DNA from: a virus
IMG/VR virus record: IMGVR_UViG_3300048588_000791
Coordinates: 1 to 46,769 of that record
DNA length: 46,769 bases
Strand: one strand, 5' to 3'
A program made the translations under genes and the position numbers. Shown in pieces: positions 1 through 8,476 of this stretch; the first letter of the stretch is position 1; the number at the start of each line of letters is the position of its first letter. The notes below the pieces were generated by a model that ran no database searches, had not been told where the DNA came from, and was given only the letters and a program-made list of their open reading frames with translations.

Positions 1-1235
1 CCCTGGATCTTCCCGATGTCGTCGGACTTGATCCTGCTGATGAATCCAAACCCATGAAACGTCGCCGGGTTCCGGACGAGCCTCTGACCATGCTGGCGTT
101 CAAGATTCAGAACGATCCCTTCGTTGGCCAGATCACCTATGTGCGTGTTTATTCGGGCAAGCTCAGTACGAGTGAAACCGTTTACAACGCCCGTACCGGT
201 AAGCGCGAACGCATTTCCAAAATTCTCCGCATGGAAGCCAACCAGCGGCAGGAAGTGGAATTCATCGAAGCCGGAGATATCGCCGCGGTGGCAGGTTTAA
301 AGGTGGTCGCAACGGGTGATACGCTCTGCGATCCGAAGTTTCCTATCGTTCTGGAATCCCTGGATGTGCCGGAACCAGTTATCTCGATTGCGATTGAACC
401 GAAGTCGAGTGCCGATGCTCCCAAGATGACCAAGGCTCTGGAGCGTTTTGAGAATGAAGATCCCACTTTGAAGGTGAGCGTCAACGCTGAGACCGGCCAG
501 ACTCTGCTCAGCGGTATGGGTGAGCTTCATCTTGAAATCATCATCGACCGCATGCAGCGGGAATTCCGTGTGGGTGCCAACGTTGGCAAGCCGCAGGTCA
601 ACTATCGCGAGACTGTCTCGACCGTTGCCAAGGCTGAAAAAGTCTTCGAACGCGAAACGGAGAAACTGCATCAGTGGGCACGGGTTGTGATCCAGGTTGA
701 GCCAGGACCCCAAACGGCGTCTCTGACATTCGAAAGCAAGGTCGGCAAGGATAAACTGAACGACGAGATGCAGCGGGCTGTGAAAGCCGGTTGTGAAGAG
801 GCTGTGCAGGTCGGTGTGATCGCCGGTTATGCGATGACCGGTGTGAAAGCGACTCTTCTCGACGTGACGGTGGACCCTGAGCGTTCCGAAGCCAGTGCCT
901 TCAAAATCGCGGCTGGCATGGCCATGCGCGATGCGATGCGGGTTGCCAGGCCGATTCTTCTGGAGCCGGTCATGAGTCTTGAAGTTCTGGTGCCGGATGA
1001 ATTCCTGTCCAACATCATCAAGGACCTCAACTCCCGTCGGGCTCGCGTGAACAATGTGGGCATGCGTGGTCACCTCCAGGAAGTTGATGCGATTGCACCG
1101 CTTTCTGAAATGTTTGGTTATACGACAGATCTGCGCTCCGTCTCGCAAGGCCGGGCGACCTATACCATGCGCTTTGCTGCGTATGAGCAGGTGCCTGATT
1201 CTGTTCTGCAAAAAATCACCGGGGGCGGTTTTTAA
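1..1235 (+). CDS. fusA: Elongation factor G, C-terminal part (5' end outside window)
   Basis: The reading frame is open from base 3, so the gene begins before the window; the ATG at 54 is internal. The residues seen cover EF-G domain II onwards: a domain II segment with DPFVGQITYVRVYSG, the domain III/IV motif GMGELHLEI, and the domain V ending PLSEMFGYTTDLRS followed by QGRATYTMRF. EF-G is the GTPase that drives mRNA-tRNA translocation on the ribosome; the G domain lies outside the window. It ends with TAA 48 bases before the tRNA-Val gene. It is chromosomal and marks the host side of the prophage boundary. I cannot tell whether it is the housekeeping copy or a second fusA paralogue. Confidence 0.95.
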   Translation, partial: LDLPDVVGLDPADESKPMKRRRVPDEPLTMLAFKIQNDPFVGQITYVRVYSGKLSTSETVYNARTGKRERISKILRMEANQRQEVEFIEAGDIAAVAGLKVVATGDTLCDPKFPIVLESLDVPEPVISIAIEPKSSADAPKMTKALERFENEDPTLKVSVNAETGQTLLSGMGELHLEIIIDRMQREFRVGANVGKPQVNYRETVSTVAKAEKVFERETEKLHQWARVVIQVEPGPQTASLTFESKVGKDKLNDEMQRAVKAGCEEAVQVGVIAGYAMTGVKATLLDVTVDPERSEASAFKIAAGMAMRDAMRVARPILLEPVMSLEVLVPDEFLSNIIKDLNSRRARVNNVGMRGHLQEVDAIAPLSEMFGYTTDLRSVSQGRATYTMRFAAYEQVPDSVLQKITGGGF

Positions 1236-1283
1236 GAGATTGACAACAGGGCCCTCCTCCCGATAGAAAAGGTGCTCCTGCGA

Positions 1284-1360
1284 GGGATTGTAGCTCAGTT
1301 GGTTAGAGCGCTACGTTGACATCGTAGAGGTCCCCAGTTCGAGTCTGGGCAGTCCCACCA
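1284..1360 (+). tRNA. tRNA-Val (anticodon GAC), prophage integration site
   Basis: A full cloverleaf can be drawn. The acceptor stem is GGGATTG with CAGTCCC (one T-G wobble), the D-arm is GCTC/GAGC, the anticodon stem is CTACG/CGTAG around loop TTGACAT, and the T-arm is CCCAG/CTGGG with TTCGAGT. The encoded 3' end is ACCA. The anticodon GAC reads GUC/GUU valine codons. The integrase gene on the opposite strand ends inside this tRNA, which marks it as the attachment site. The tRNA appears intact, so the prophage left end restores or preserves its 3' half. Confidence 0.96.
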
Positions 1361-2914
1361 TTCTTCCTTCTCCCTCATTTCGCTGATCACATGGAACGGT
1401 TTTCTTAATTCATATCGCAGGGTTCCATGTGCAAACACCGGGTTGGAAACCACCCTTTTCAAGATTTCGACCTTTTCAAACGCAGAAAGCGATTTCCACT
1501 GTAATTCAAATGTGTTGCACAGTTGGAGAATGCTTTCTACATTGTCCGCAGTAGTGACTGATAAAGGCTGTTGTTCACTGTCGAGAAGCTCGTTCGTTCT
1601 ATCCTTTTCACTTCTCAGTCGAGTAACGACGCGCTTAAATGAAACGCTATCCAGGATACCACTCGTGAAGTGCTGATACGCTTCGTCCTCCTTCCGTTCC
1701 AGCTCTTTCAGAGCACGTTTGTACTCATCAAATTTTTTTCTCGATTCTGCAGCGCTCTGATCCTTTCGCGCCCTAATGGCCTTGCTTATATCTTCGGCCA
1801 TGCGGCTTGAAATCGTAATCTTGTTGAACACACGCCCGAACTGTTCAAACAACTCCTCCTCAGTGGTTCTGAAGCCTTTCAGGCTTCCACCGTGCCTGTT
1901 TTTGCCATCGGTGCAGTGGTAATATCGGAACGTCTTCATCTCTCCAGTCGAAATGATCGGTTTAGGTCTAGGGTCATAAACAAAAACACACCCACAGCTT
2001 GGTTCTCCACATCTTATCCACCCAGACATAGGTCCATCGGGTCTTGTTCTTATGGTCCGTCCCTTATTCATCGCGTCGACCTTTTTAAGAACATCAGCAG
2101 GTATAATGAGTTCATGGATGCCGCGGTACTCTTTACCAGCCCATTTGAAGTAGCCATGGTAAAACCGATTTTTAAGTCGGTACTCGACCCCTTTCATAGA
2201 ATAGGTCTTCAGGACTGGAGGAATCGGCAGCTTCTCGGCAAGGATCTTCTTATGGATCTCTCGCACGGAAAAACCTTTAGCGCGAAGATCAAACTCTCGC
2301 AAAAGCAGGCGCTGCACCATTGGGTTGGGATCGGGAACAATGATGGAAATACCACGGGCACCTTCCCGCCCAGTTGACGAGACTGGCCTTCTGCATAGAT
2401 ATCCTAATGGAGCTACTGCGCAGGGAAACCAGCCCAACTCAGCTTTTGCAATAAGTGCATCTGTAACCTTCGCAGCGTTAAGCATGCTGAATGCAGTATT
2501 GAAAGAACCACTGATGTTGCGCATGGTGATATCGTTCACTGAAGTCTTTCGCCAGAAAACCTTGCGCTCATGGACATGATGCACAACAACTGTGCCTCGG
2601 AGGATGAGTTTGGTATTCCTTTCAAGATCCGTAAGGTTTCGGGCCTCACGGTCACTCATGTAGAAAATCAGATGCTTGATATTGTTCTTGAGAGTGTAAT
2701 TGATCTCGGCGTCGTATTTCTTTCGTTCCTCATGGTCCTTGGCTGATTCTGAGAATTTGGCCACTCGATCCAATTCCAGGCCAATCTCTTGGCAGTATTT
2801 TACTATTTCCCTTTCCTGTACTTCAAATGAAACACCTGCTTCCTGGCCTTTGCCACTTACGCGAACTATGCCGATGGCTTTCTTATTTTCTTCAAGGCGG
2901 CAATCCCAATTCAT
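1295..2914 (-). CDS. Large serine recombinase (phage integrase)
   Basis: This site-specific recombinase would integrate and excise the prophage. The N-terminal resolvase-type catalytic domain has the VRVSGKGQ motif, whose Ser is the nucleophile, and a YMSDREARN segment with conserved arginines. A recombinase domain follows (APLGYLCRR), then a zinc ribbon (GWIRCGEPSCGC ... YYHC) and a coiled coil (about residues 385-450). Length (539 aa) fits the family. The second ATG (2914) is preferred because GGGAGGG precedes it; an ATG lies 12 bases upstream (2926). The last 21 residues (WWDCPDSNWGPL...) are encoded entirely within the antisense strand of the tRNA, and the TGA stop lies in the tRNA D-arm region. 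Confidence 0.93.
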   Translation of the reverse strand: MNWDCRLEENKKAIGIVRVSGKGQEAGVSFEVQEREIVKYCQEIGLELDRVAKFSESAKDHEERKKYDAEINYTLKNNIKHLIFYMSDREARNLTDLERNTKLILRGTVVVHHVHERKVFWRKTSVNDITMRNISGSFNTAFSMLNAAKVTDALIAKAELGWFPCAVAPLGYLCRRPVSSTGREGARGISIIVPDPNPMVQRLLLREFDLRAKGFSVREIHKKILAEKLPIPPVLKTYSMKGVEYRLKNRFYHGYFKWAGKEYRGIHELIIPADVLKKVDAMNKGRTIRTRPDGPMSGWIRCGEPSCGCVFVYDPRPKPIISTGEMKTFRYYHCTDGKNRHGGSLKGFRTTEEELFEQFGRVFNKITISSRMAEDISKAIRARKDQSAAESRKKFDEYKRALKELERKEDEAYQHFTSGILDSVSFKRVVTRLRSEKDRTNELLDSEQQPLSVTTADNVESILQLCNTFELQWKSLSAFEKVEILKRVVSNPVFAHGTLRYELRKPFHVISEMREKEEWWDCPDSNWGPLRCQRSALTN

Positions 2915-2950
2915 GTTCCCTCCCATGATTTTCTCATTCCAAAGATAAAT

Positions 2951-3250
2951 CTATGTCTGGATGTCCGAATCTATAAATATCGAAAAGAACGAAACGATTT
3001 CATCGAAATCTTCTTCAGAAAACTCGAAACGACTTCCATCAGGATAATCATAGGCCTTGTAGGCATTACTTTTCCGCTGCGAGGAAGGGGCTCGTAATAT
3101 CGCCAGAATTTGAGGTTTTAGATGTCGGATTTCTGATAAAAGGTCTGGCGTAAGCTTCGAATTCTGGCCTATCACTTTTAAATCTTCACCGTCAAGAGCA
3201 ATGTCGATGCCGATCGACTTCAATTTTTCCAACAATCCTATTGCGTTCAT
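2951..3250 (-). CDS. Small TubC_N docking-domain-like protein
   Basis: This 99-aa protein has an N-terminal half (MNAIGLLEKLKSIGIDIALD ... LTPDLLSEIRHLKPQILAIL) that resembles the TubC N-terminal docking domain. That small fold is known from NRPS docking and is also found alone in phage and plasmid proteins. The acidic C-terminal half is unrecognised. The start ATG overlaps the stop of the upstream HTH-like gene by 4 bases, so the two are probably translationally coupled. It is the last gene of the late operon before the integrase. Its role in the phage is unknown; the family match is by eye. Confidence 0.6.
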   Translation of the reverse strand: MNAIGLLEKLKSIGIDIALDGEDLKVIGQNSKLTPDLLSEIRHLKPQILAILRAPSSQRKSNAYKAYDYPDGSRFEFSEEDFDEIVSFFSIFIDSDIQT

Positions 3251-3561
3251 ATGGCGATGCTCACGATAACATCGTGCATTTCAATTTCAGCGCAGGCAAT
3301 TGGCCTTTCAGCGAGACAATAAGCAAGCGGGCAACCTTTCTTGCCGATTCCTGATTTGACCAGTTGGCCGCTGACGGCCAAATCATCGAGCGCACGGATA
3401 AGCCTGGATTTTTTCCCCACACACTGGGCGATTATCGTGCTCTGCAGTGCCTTTCCGTCATTCTTCGCTAGCGTCAATAGTATTCTCTTTTTCAAGCATT
3501 CAAGTGATACCAATCTTTCCTCGCTCAAAGATGAAATTGAAAATTCAGTCGATGTTTTCAT
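3247..3561 (-). CDS. Small winged-helix-like protein, function unknown
   Basis: The 104-aa product has a stretch reading ILLTLAKNDGKALQSTII followed by a basic helix and a SGQLVKSG wing-like segment. This is the usual layout of a small winged-helix DNA-binding protein. The start at 3561 overlaps the end of gpD by 17 bases; another in-frame ATG lies at 3600. It is followed by a 4-base overlap with the TubC_N-like gene. The position at the end of the tail operon could suit a late regulator, but nothing proves this. No family is recognised with certainty. Confidence 0.5.
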   Translation of the reverse strand: MKTSTEFSISSLSEERLVSLECLKKRILLTLAKNDGKALQSTIIAQCVGKKSRLIRALDDLAVSGQLVKSGIGKKGCPLAYCLAERPIACAEIEMHDVIVSIAI

Positions 3562-4537
3562 CTGAGTTCTCAATGGGTTCCTTGTGTCCATCCACTTCAC
3601 AATTCCCAGTGCTCACGAAACTTCCTGGATCAAGCACATGGTCAACGCTTTTCACCGTCCATTCTCCATCGACACCCTCTCGAACTCTTTTCGCAATAAC
3701 GCGGCGTTCCGAACCGATGTCCGGATTTCCGGGAATCGTGAAGGAGAACTTCTTCCCTTTACGAACAACCTCGCGGAATTTCGTCTCAGCCGCGCGTTGC
3801 GCTTCGGCTGCCGATCCCTTGTTGTAATCCAGCTCGAGAACAACGCCCTGCTTGCCGACCAGTACGTACCTCTTCTCAGCCGCAGCTTCATCCCACCAGT
3901 ACGCTCTTACCCCTGTATATTTTTTCGTCTGCTCACCGGAGTATTCCCATCGAATGATGTTTGTCAGAACGATTGGAGTGAAAGAATCGCCGCTGGCTTT
4001 CTTCCCTCGGCTTGTGCCGGTCATGGTTAGCCGGCCCGATGCAACCTTGATAACAGCGTCGAAGCGGCGACCGAGCCGCGTGAGAAAAGCTATGTCCGAC
4101 TCCGTCTGGTCCTCATGCTCAAGCCTGATGCTGGAAAATTCCGAGGCTATCGCAGCTTTGAGGCCATTCCTCCGTGCTATCGCCAGCGCGATATCTGCCA
4201 GGGATACTGAATCCCAACCCTGCGACTTTTGGCTTTTTATGCTTGCATGCTGCTCCACAGCCGCACATTCGATCTTGAGCACAGGTGGCGAACTGGAGCA
4301 CGAGATGTGCTTCGTAGCAAATGAACCGAGGTCGACAAGTTTGTCCTCCCACCCCATCGCAACATCAAACACCTGCCCGTCAGCCGGCCAGGCAAGCGGT
4401 GGGTCGTCCACCAGCTCAAGGCACATGGCATCGCTCTTGATTCCGCTCGCATCTCTTACCGAAAGTCTGATCAGGCGACTTCTGATCGCTTCGGTCAAGT
4501 CCTTTCCAGACGTCTTAATCCTAAAATTTGGTTTCAG
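3545..4537 (-). CDS. D: Baseplate hub / late control protein gpD (P2-like), CTG start
   Basis: The product is homologous to P2 gpD (T4 gp27-like), the trimeric hub that joins tail tube and spike. The diagnostic N-terminal pattern is KTSGKDLTEAIRSRLIRLSV ... followed by KSDAMCLEL, and the internal segment HEDQTESDIAFLTRLGRRF is also typical. The first canonical start, a TTG at 4498, would cut into the conserved KDLTEAIRSRL motif. The frame extends upstream to CTG at 4537, which gives a 330-aa protein beginning MKPNFRIK, as expected for the family. That CTG overlaps the TGA of gpX as CTGA, the analogue of an ATGA overlap. GAGAG lies about 9 bases upstream. Confidence 0.88.
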   Translation of the reverse strand: MKPNFRIKTSGKDLTEAIRSRLIRLSVRDASGIKSDAMCLELVDDPPLAWPADGQVFDVAMGWEDKLVDLGSFATKHISCSSSPPVLKIECAAVEQHASIKSQKSQGWDSVSLADIALAIARRNGLKAAIASEFSSIRLEHEDQTESDIAFLTRLGRRFDAVIKVASGRLTMTGTSRGKKASGDSFTPIVLTNIIRWEYSGEQTKKYTGVRAYWWDEAAAEKRYVLVGKQGVVLELDYNKGSAAEAQRAAETKFREVVRKGKKFSFTIPGNPDIGSERRVIAKRVREGVDGEWTVKSVDHVLDPGSFVSTGNCEVDGHKEPIENSDENID

Positions 4538-4797
4538 TCAAAAATTCTCTCGGATTTCGTAATGTCTGTTGGGCGTTCGAGGTCCGGCAGAAGAATGAAT
4601 TCGGGTTTGGTCAGCATTCCTACCCGTCCAAAGTTGTCCACGAGTGGGCTGGCCTTTCCCTTTTCATCTATCAGCACCATCGACAGAACTTCCCGATTGG
4701 CCGCGATAACCGCCTCAAGAGCGCCGGGGAGATCCCCATATTCCCGCCAGCATATTTCATCCAGGTCATCTCCATCTCTAAGCTGCACGCTGCGCAT
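4534..4797 (-). CDS. X: Tail protein gpX (P2-like, LysM-type)
   Basis: The 87-aa product has the gpX/LysM-like signature RDGDDLDEICWREYG and an ending in which FILLPDL matches the beta strand typical of gpX. gpX is a small tail protein encoded between U and D in P2-like phages, and this is where it lies. The ATG at 4797 follows TTGGAG at a normal distance and lies within the last codons of gpU (20-base overlap). An in-frame ATG at 4842 is considered too far upstream. Confidence 0.85.
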   Translation of the reverse strand: MRSVQLRDGDDLDEICWREYGDLPGALEAVIAANREVLSMVLIDEKGKASPLVDNFGRVGMLTKPEFILLPDLERPTDITKSERIFD

Positions 4798-5173
4798 ATG
4801 ACTCCAATTCAATGGTGAATTCGATCTTGCGGGGGACGCCATCGCCCCAGAAGGTCGAACGATTCTCCTTTATGGATTTGATCTTCCACATCCCTAAGTT
4901 CTGGCCCAACTGAGTATCAGCATAGATGAGTCGCTGCGCTGAACCAGTTGCTCCAAGATCGCGAATCTGCTTAAGGTGGTCCAGCCTGCCTGAGAATTCA
5001 GGATAAAGGATCCCGCTCAGGGTCAGCCTTTCCTTGTCTGGCCCCAGGAACGACGATATAGGATGGAACCCGATCGGTTCCTGATCCGCCCATCGATAAG
5101 TCGTTTCATAATCGACCTTATCAGGGCTGAGAGTTTTCAATTTGAAAGTGAAAGTACCGAGTCGAGCAAAAAC
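4778..5173 (-). CDS. U: Tail protein gpU (P2-like); start codon unclear
   Basis: This is the gpU tail protein, with RWADQEPIGFHPISSFLGPD followed by LTLSGILYPEFSG. The first canonical start is TTG at 5140 (LKTLSPDK), but family members begin with a few residues followed by LGxFxF. The frame continues upstream as VFARLGTFTFK, in the right register for a gpU N-terminus (family members often start MFA-LG). AAGGAG lies at 5178-5183. The codon at the expected start (5171-5173) is GTT, which is not a normal initiator, and there is no ATG/GTG/TTG/CTG up to the in-frame stop at 5225. The coordinates given assume the start is at or next to 5173; the 5' end is uncertain. Confidence 0.75.
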   Translation of the reverse strand, partial: VFARLGTFTFKLKTLSPDKVDYETTYRWADQEPIGFHPISSFLGPDKERLTLSGILYPEFSGRLDHLKQIRDLGATGSAQRLIYADTQLGQNLGMWKIKSIKENRSTFWGDGVPRKIEFTIELESYAQRAA

Positions 5174-5202
5174 CTGCTCCTTAAAGACTGGGACGATGTC
5201 GA

Positions 5203-8200
5203 TTAGCTCGCCACCTCCACAGGATCAAAGAGATCGAACTGGGTCAGGTTTGAAAATGCCGATCGCACTTCACCGACAAGGCTTTGAGCTACCTGTCGTG
5301 GAGCGGAGTTTCCGCCCTCTACGTTGATTTGCGCGTGAACAGTGACTGCATTCCTCTGCGAGTAAGACCGAGTGGAACTGGTCGCTGCCATCCTCGTGGC
5401 CTCTGGAAGCCTTGGATGGTCAACTTTGAACTTTTCTGCCGGAAATTCGATTGGATTTGATAACCATGAGCTGCTTTTTGGTGAATCAAGATAATTGGTT
5501 TCTCCCTTGATGTTTACCTTGGCCTCTGACGGAAAAAGCTTCTCTATATAGGGTTTGACCTTGTCGTAAATCCCTTGAAAGAAATTCACGATGGGTTCCC
5601 AGTGCTTGATTAGTGCTCCGAGTGGTGTCCACTCAAAACATTTCATAATAAAGTCCCAGGCGACCTTGAAGGCAATTCGCACATTTTCCCAAATTTTTGA
5701 AAAAAAAGTTTTTGTGCTTGACCAAAGTGAAATCAGCTTTGGCTTGATTGTGTCCCAATGCTTGTAAACGTAGTAAGCGCCAGCGGCGAGCAGCGCCACG
5801 ATAGCCACAACGCCCAGGAGAATAGGGTTCGCAGCGGCAAACGCCATCATTGCGGTGCGAACCGCTGTAAAAGCATTTCCGATCTTTGGACCCCAGCTGA
5901 GGACGGCTGGGCCTGCTTTTTTGAGGACGCCCCATGCGCTCGCCCCATGCTTCATGAGAAAGCCCCCAATCTTCTTCGCCCCTCGCCAGCTCTTCTTCCC
6001 TCCCTTGCCCGCAAGTCTAAGCGCTGTCCTGGTTCCCGAATCCCGGTCCATGAGCTGGTCTTTGACAAATGAGCCAGCATTCCAGACTTTCATGACACCG
6101 GATGCGATGCTGAGCAGGCCAGACATGGAATACTTGGCCAGACCGATTGCGGTGTTGAACGCAACCACGCCCGCCACACCCATCATGATTTTCTTCACTA
6201 ACGACTGGTGGGTTCCAAGCCATTTGCCAAAGCCTTCACCGATTGGTTTGAGCCAGGCTCCGAGGTCTTTGAGCATCGGCAGGACGGACTCGCCAATTGC
6301 GATACCAGCTTCCTCGATATCCCCTTTGAAATCGCTCCAGGCTTTAAGAGCTGACCCGCTAAGCTCTTTCCTCGCCTTTTCCACGGAGTTGACCTTGCCG
6401 AGAGCCTGGACGAGCTTGTCAGAATTCGGGCCGGTTTTTTGGAATTCGAGGGCCAGTTCCCGAACCCCATTTCGCGTCCGTGAGAAGAAGAGTTCGACAT
6501 ACCGCAGCTGCTCATTTTTCGGCAGCTTAGCAATCGCTGCGGAGATTTCGCCGGTAAGATCTTCTTTGGATTTCGTACCTCCAGCATAGGGGTCAAAAGG
6601 ACTGATGTGGAGCTTCTGCAGCGCGCGTTCCGCCTTGCGCCCCGTGACATCCAGCTCTTCTTTCTTGATATCGCCGAGACTTGGTTGGATCTCCATCGCT
6701 TGATAAACTGTCTGGAGTTTTGACTGAAAGTCCTTGCCTTTTGAAGTGCTGAAGGCTTTGGCCAGGACCCCGGTCATCCCCGTATCAGACAGTGCGCGAT
6801 TGAACTTCACCCCCAGACCTTTGGCGACATCCTTCAGCTGATTGTCCGGCATCATGACCAGACTCTTGCCGACCAGGTTGAATGTCGGTGCCAATTCGTA
6901 GTTTTTTATCTCACGCTGGAGCGCGCCGGATTTTTCAGACCGACCGAGAGCGATGCCGGTCGCCGCAGCCTCTTCCCCGCCCAGGACCTTCCAGGCTTTC
7001 GCACGCTTGGATGATCCAGCTCCCTCAAGCGCCCGGTTGACGTCGTGAATGATCTCAAGGACATTCCGCATGTTGCCAGCGGCGTCGGTCGTCGAGATAT
7101 TCATCTCTTTCAGCATTTTACTCGCGGCAGCCGGTGGCGACGACAGGCGTAGAAAGAGCGCACGGAGGCCCGTACCTGCCTGGGAACCTTTTATGCCGAC
7201 GTTGCTGAGAACCGAGGACATGCCTGATACCTGTTCCAGGCTGGCTCCAACAGCAGATGCCACAGGTGCCAGATATTTCATGGTTTCCCCGAGACTTTCC
7301 AGACTAGATGCTGACGAAGTGAAGGCGGCAGTGAGCACATCCCCTACCCGGCCCATTTCCGAGACGTCCAGACCAAATCCCCGCAGGACGGCTGCCGATA
7401 TCTCCGCAGTGGTTGCAAGGCTGCTCATACTCGCATCGGCAAGGCCTAGCAAGTCGGGCATGACCCTTATGATGTCGTTCGCCTTGAAGCCTGCCGTCGC
7501 CAATTCATTTTGAGCAGAAGCAACTTCGGTAGCCGAGAAGATTGTTTCGGCACCCAGGCGTCTGGCCTCTGCCGTAAGGCGCTTGTATTCGTCAGCGTTG
7601 GCACCGACCATAGCCTTGACACGAATCATCGCCGCTTCAAATTCGGCGGCAAGCTTTACGGGTTTGACGAATGTATACCCTGCGATCAGAGCATCAGTGA
7701 GATGCGTCGTGGCTTCAGCACGGAGGGACTTCGCCTTTTCGGATACCATCTGCTGCCGTTCGACAGCCGCCATTCGGCGCGACCTGCGGGCAATAGCCTG
7801 CTCAAGTATTTGTTCAGAACGGGCAAGATCTTGAGTAGCATGCCCGGCCTTGGTGAGATTTTCCGTATAATGTTTGGCCGCCTGCTCTGAGCGTGTAAGC
7901 TGGGCCTCTGTTGCCTTAAGGGCTCCCTCGTGTTTCTTCTCAGTGACAGTCAATTTTTCAAGGGATTTGTCGTCCTTTTCAGCCTGCCTCGTGTGCGCAA
8001 CCAGAGCGATGCGAGTCGACTCCAGAGCGGCTTTCGTCGTCTCTTGCGCCTTTTTCGCTTCATCCGACGTTTGCTTTAGATGCGCAACCCTTGTCGCTAG
8101 GTGCGCGGTCTCACCCTTGGCACCCTGGAGTGATGCCTTGGCTTCTTTAAGCTCCTTGTTCAGTGCCTTCCACGAAGCCCGTGCCTTATCGTTGGCCTCT

Positions 8201-8460
8201 TTCGCTGCCGTCACGCGGTCTTGTTGAGCTTTGAGGGCTTCTTTCGCAGCCAGTGTCGCAGCAGCGGCCTTATCGAGTTCAGACCGCTGCTGAGCGATTG
8301 TGGCTGTCAAACTGCCAATTGCTTGCCTGGTTTCCTTGAGTCCTTTTACATCGCTGGCTGCAGCTTTGAGGCCCTTAAGGGTGGATCCCAAGGATTTGAT
8401 TTTTTGATCTGCGGAGGAGAAGGTGCTTTTGAATGCGCTGTCGAAAGCAGCGCTGATCAT
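5203..8460 (-). CDS. T: Tail tape measure protein (P2 gpT / TP901 family)
   Basis: At 1085 aa this is the longest gene of the tail operon, as expected for a protein that sets tail length. Residues about 30-230 are a long Ala/Lys/Glu-rich coiled coil. About 265-480 is the TP901 tape-measure core (AAMIRVKAMVGANADEYKRL, then NELATAGFKANDI and LAPVASAVGASLEQVSG). Two hydrophobic segments follow: MGVAGVVAFNTAIGLAKY, and NPILLGVVAIVALLAAGAYY near residue 880. The latter are typical of tape measures that contact the inner membrane during DNA entry. The gene follows E/E' and precedes gpU, exactly the P2 order. The start ATG lies 17 bases downstream of the E' stop with only a weak ribosome site. Confidence 0.93.
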   Translation of the reverse strand: MISAAFDSAFKSTFSSADQKIKSLGSTLKGLKAAASDVKGLKETRQAIGSLTATIAQQRSELDKAAAATLAAKEALKAQQDRVTAAKEANDKARASWKALNKELKEAKASLQGAKGETAHLATRVAHLKQTSDEAKKAQETTKAALESTRIALVAHTRQAEKDDKSLEKLTVTEKKHEGALKATEAQLTRSEQAAKHYTENLTKAGHATQDLARSEQILEQAIARRSRRMAAVERQQMVSEKAKSLRAEATTHLTDALIAGYTFVKPVKLAAEFEAAMIRVKAMVGANADEYKRLTAEARRLGAETIFSATEVASAQNELATAGFKANDIIRVMPDLLGLADASMSSLATTAEISAAVLRGFGLDVSEMGRVGDVLTAAFTSSASSLESLGETMKYLAPVASAVGASLEQVSGMSSVLSNVGIKGSQAGTGLRALFLRLSSPPAAASKMLKEMNISTTDAAGNMRNVLEIIHDVNRALEGAGSSKRAKAWKVLGGEEAAATGIALGRSEKSGALQREIKNYELAPTFNLVGKSLVMMPDNQLKDVAKGLGVKFNRALSDTGMTGVLAKAFSTSKGKDFQSKLQTVYQAMEIQPSLGDIKKEELDVTGRKAERALQKLHISPFDPYAGGTKSKEDLTGEISAAIAKLPKNEQLRYVELFFSRTRNGVRELALEFQKTGPNSDKLVQALGKVNSVEKARKELSGSALKAWSDFKGDIEEAGIAIGESVLPMLKDLGAWLKPIGEGFGKWLGTHQSLVKKIMMGVAGVVAFNTAIGLAKYSMSGLLSIASGVMKVWNAGSFVKDQLMDRDSGTRTALRLAGKGGKKSWRGAKKIGGFLMKHGASAWGVLKKAGPAVLSWGPKIGNAFTAVRTAMMAFAAANPILLGVVAIVALLAAGAYYVYKHWDTIKPKLISLWSSTKTFFSKIWENVRIAFKVAWDFIMKCFEWTPLGALIKHWEPIVNFFQGIYDKVKPYIEKLFPSEAKVNIKGETNYLDSPKSSSWLSNPIEFPAEKFKVDHPRLPEATRMAATSSTRSYSQRNAVTVHAQINVEGGNSAPRQVAQSLVGEVRSAFSNLTQFDLFDPVEVAS

Positions 8461-8476
8461 TATACTGACTTGCTTG

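Noticed and set aside
297-1211. Long minus-strand open frame across the EF-G gene
   Set aside because: It is the antisense shadow of a highly conserved gene and has no protein-like sequence or ribosome site.
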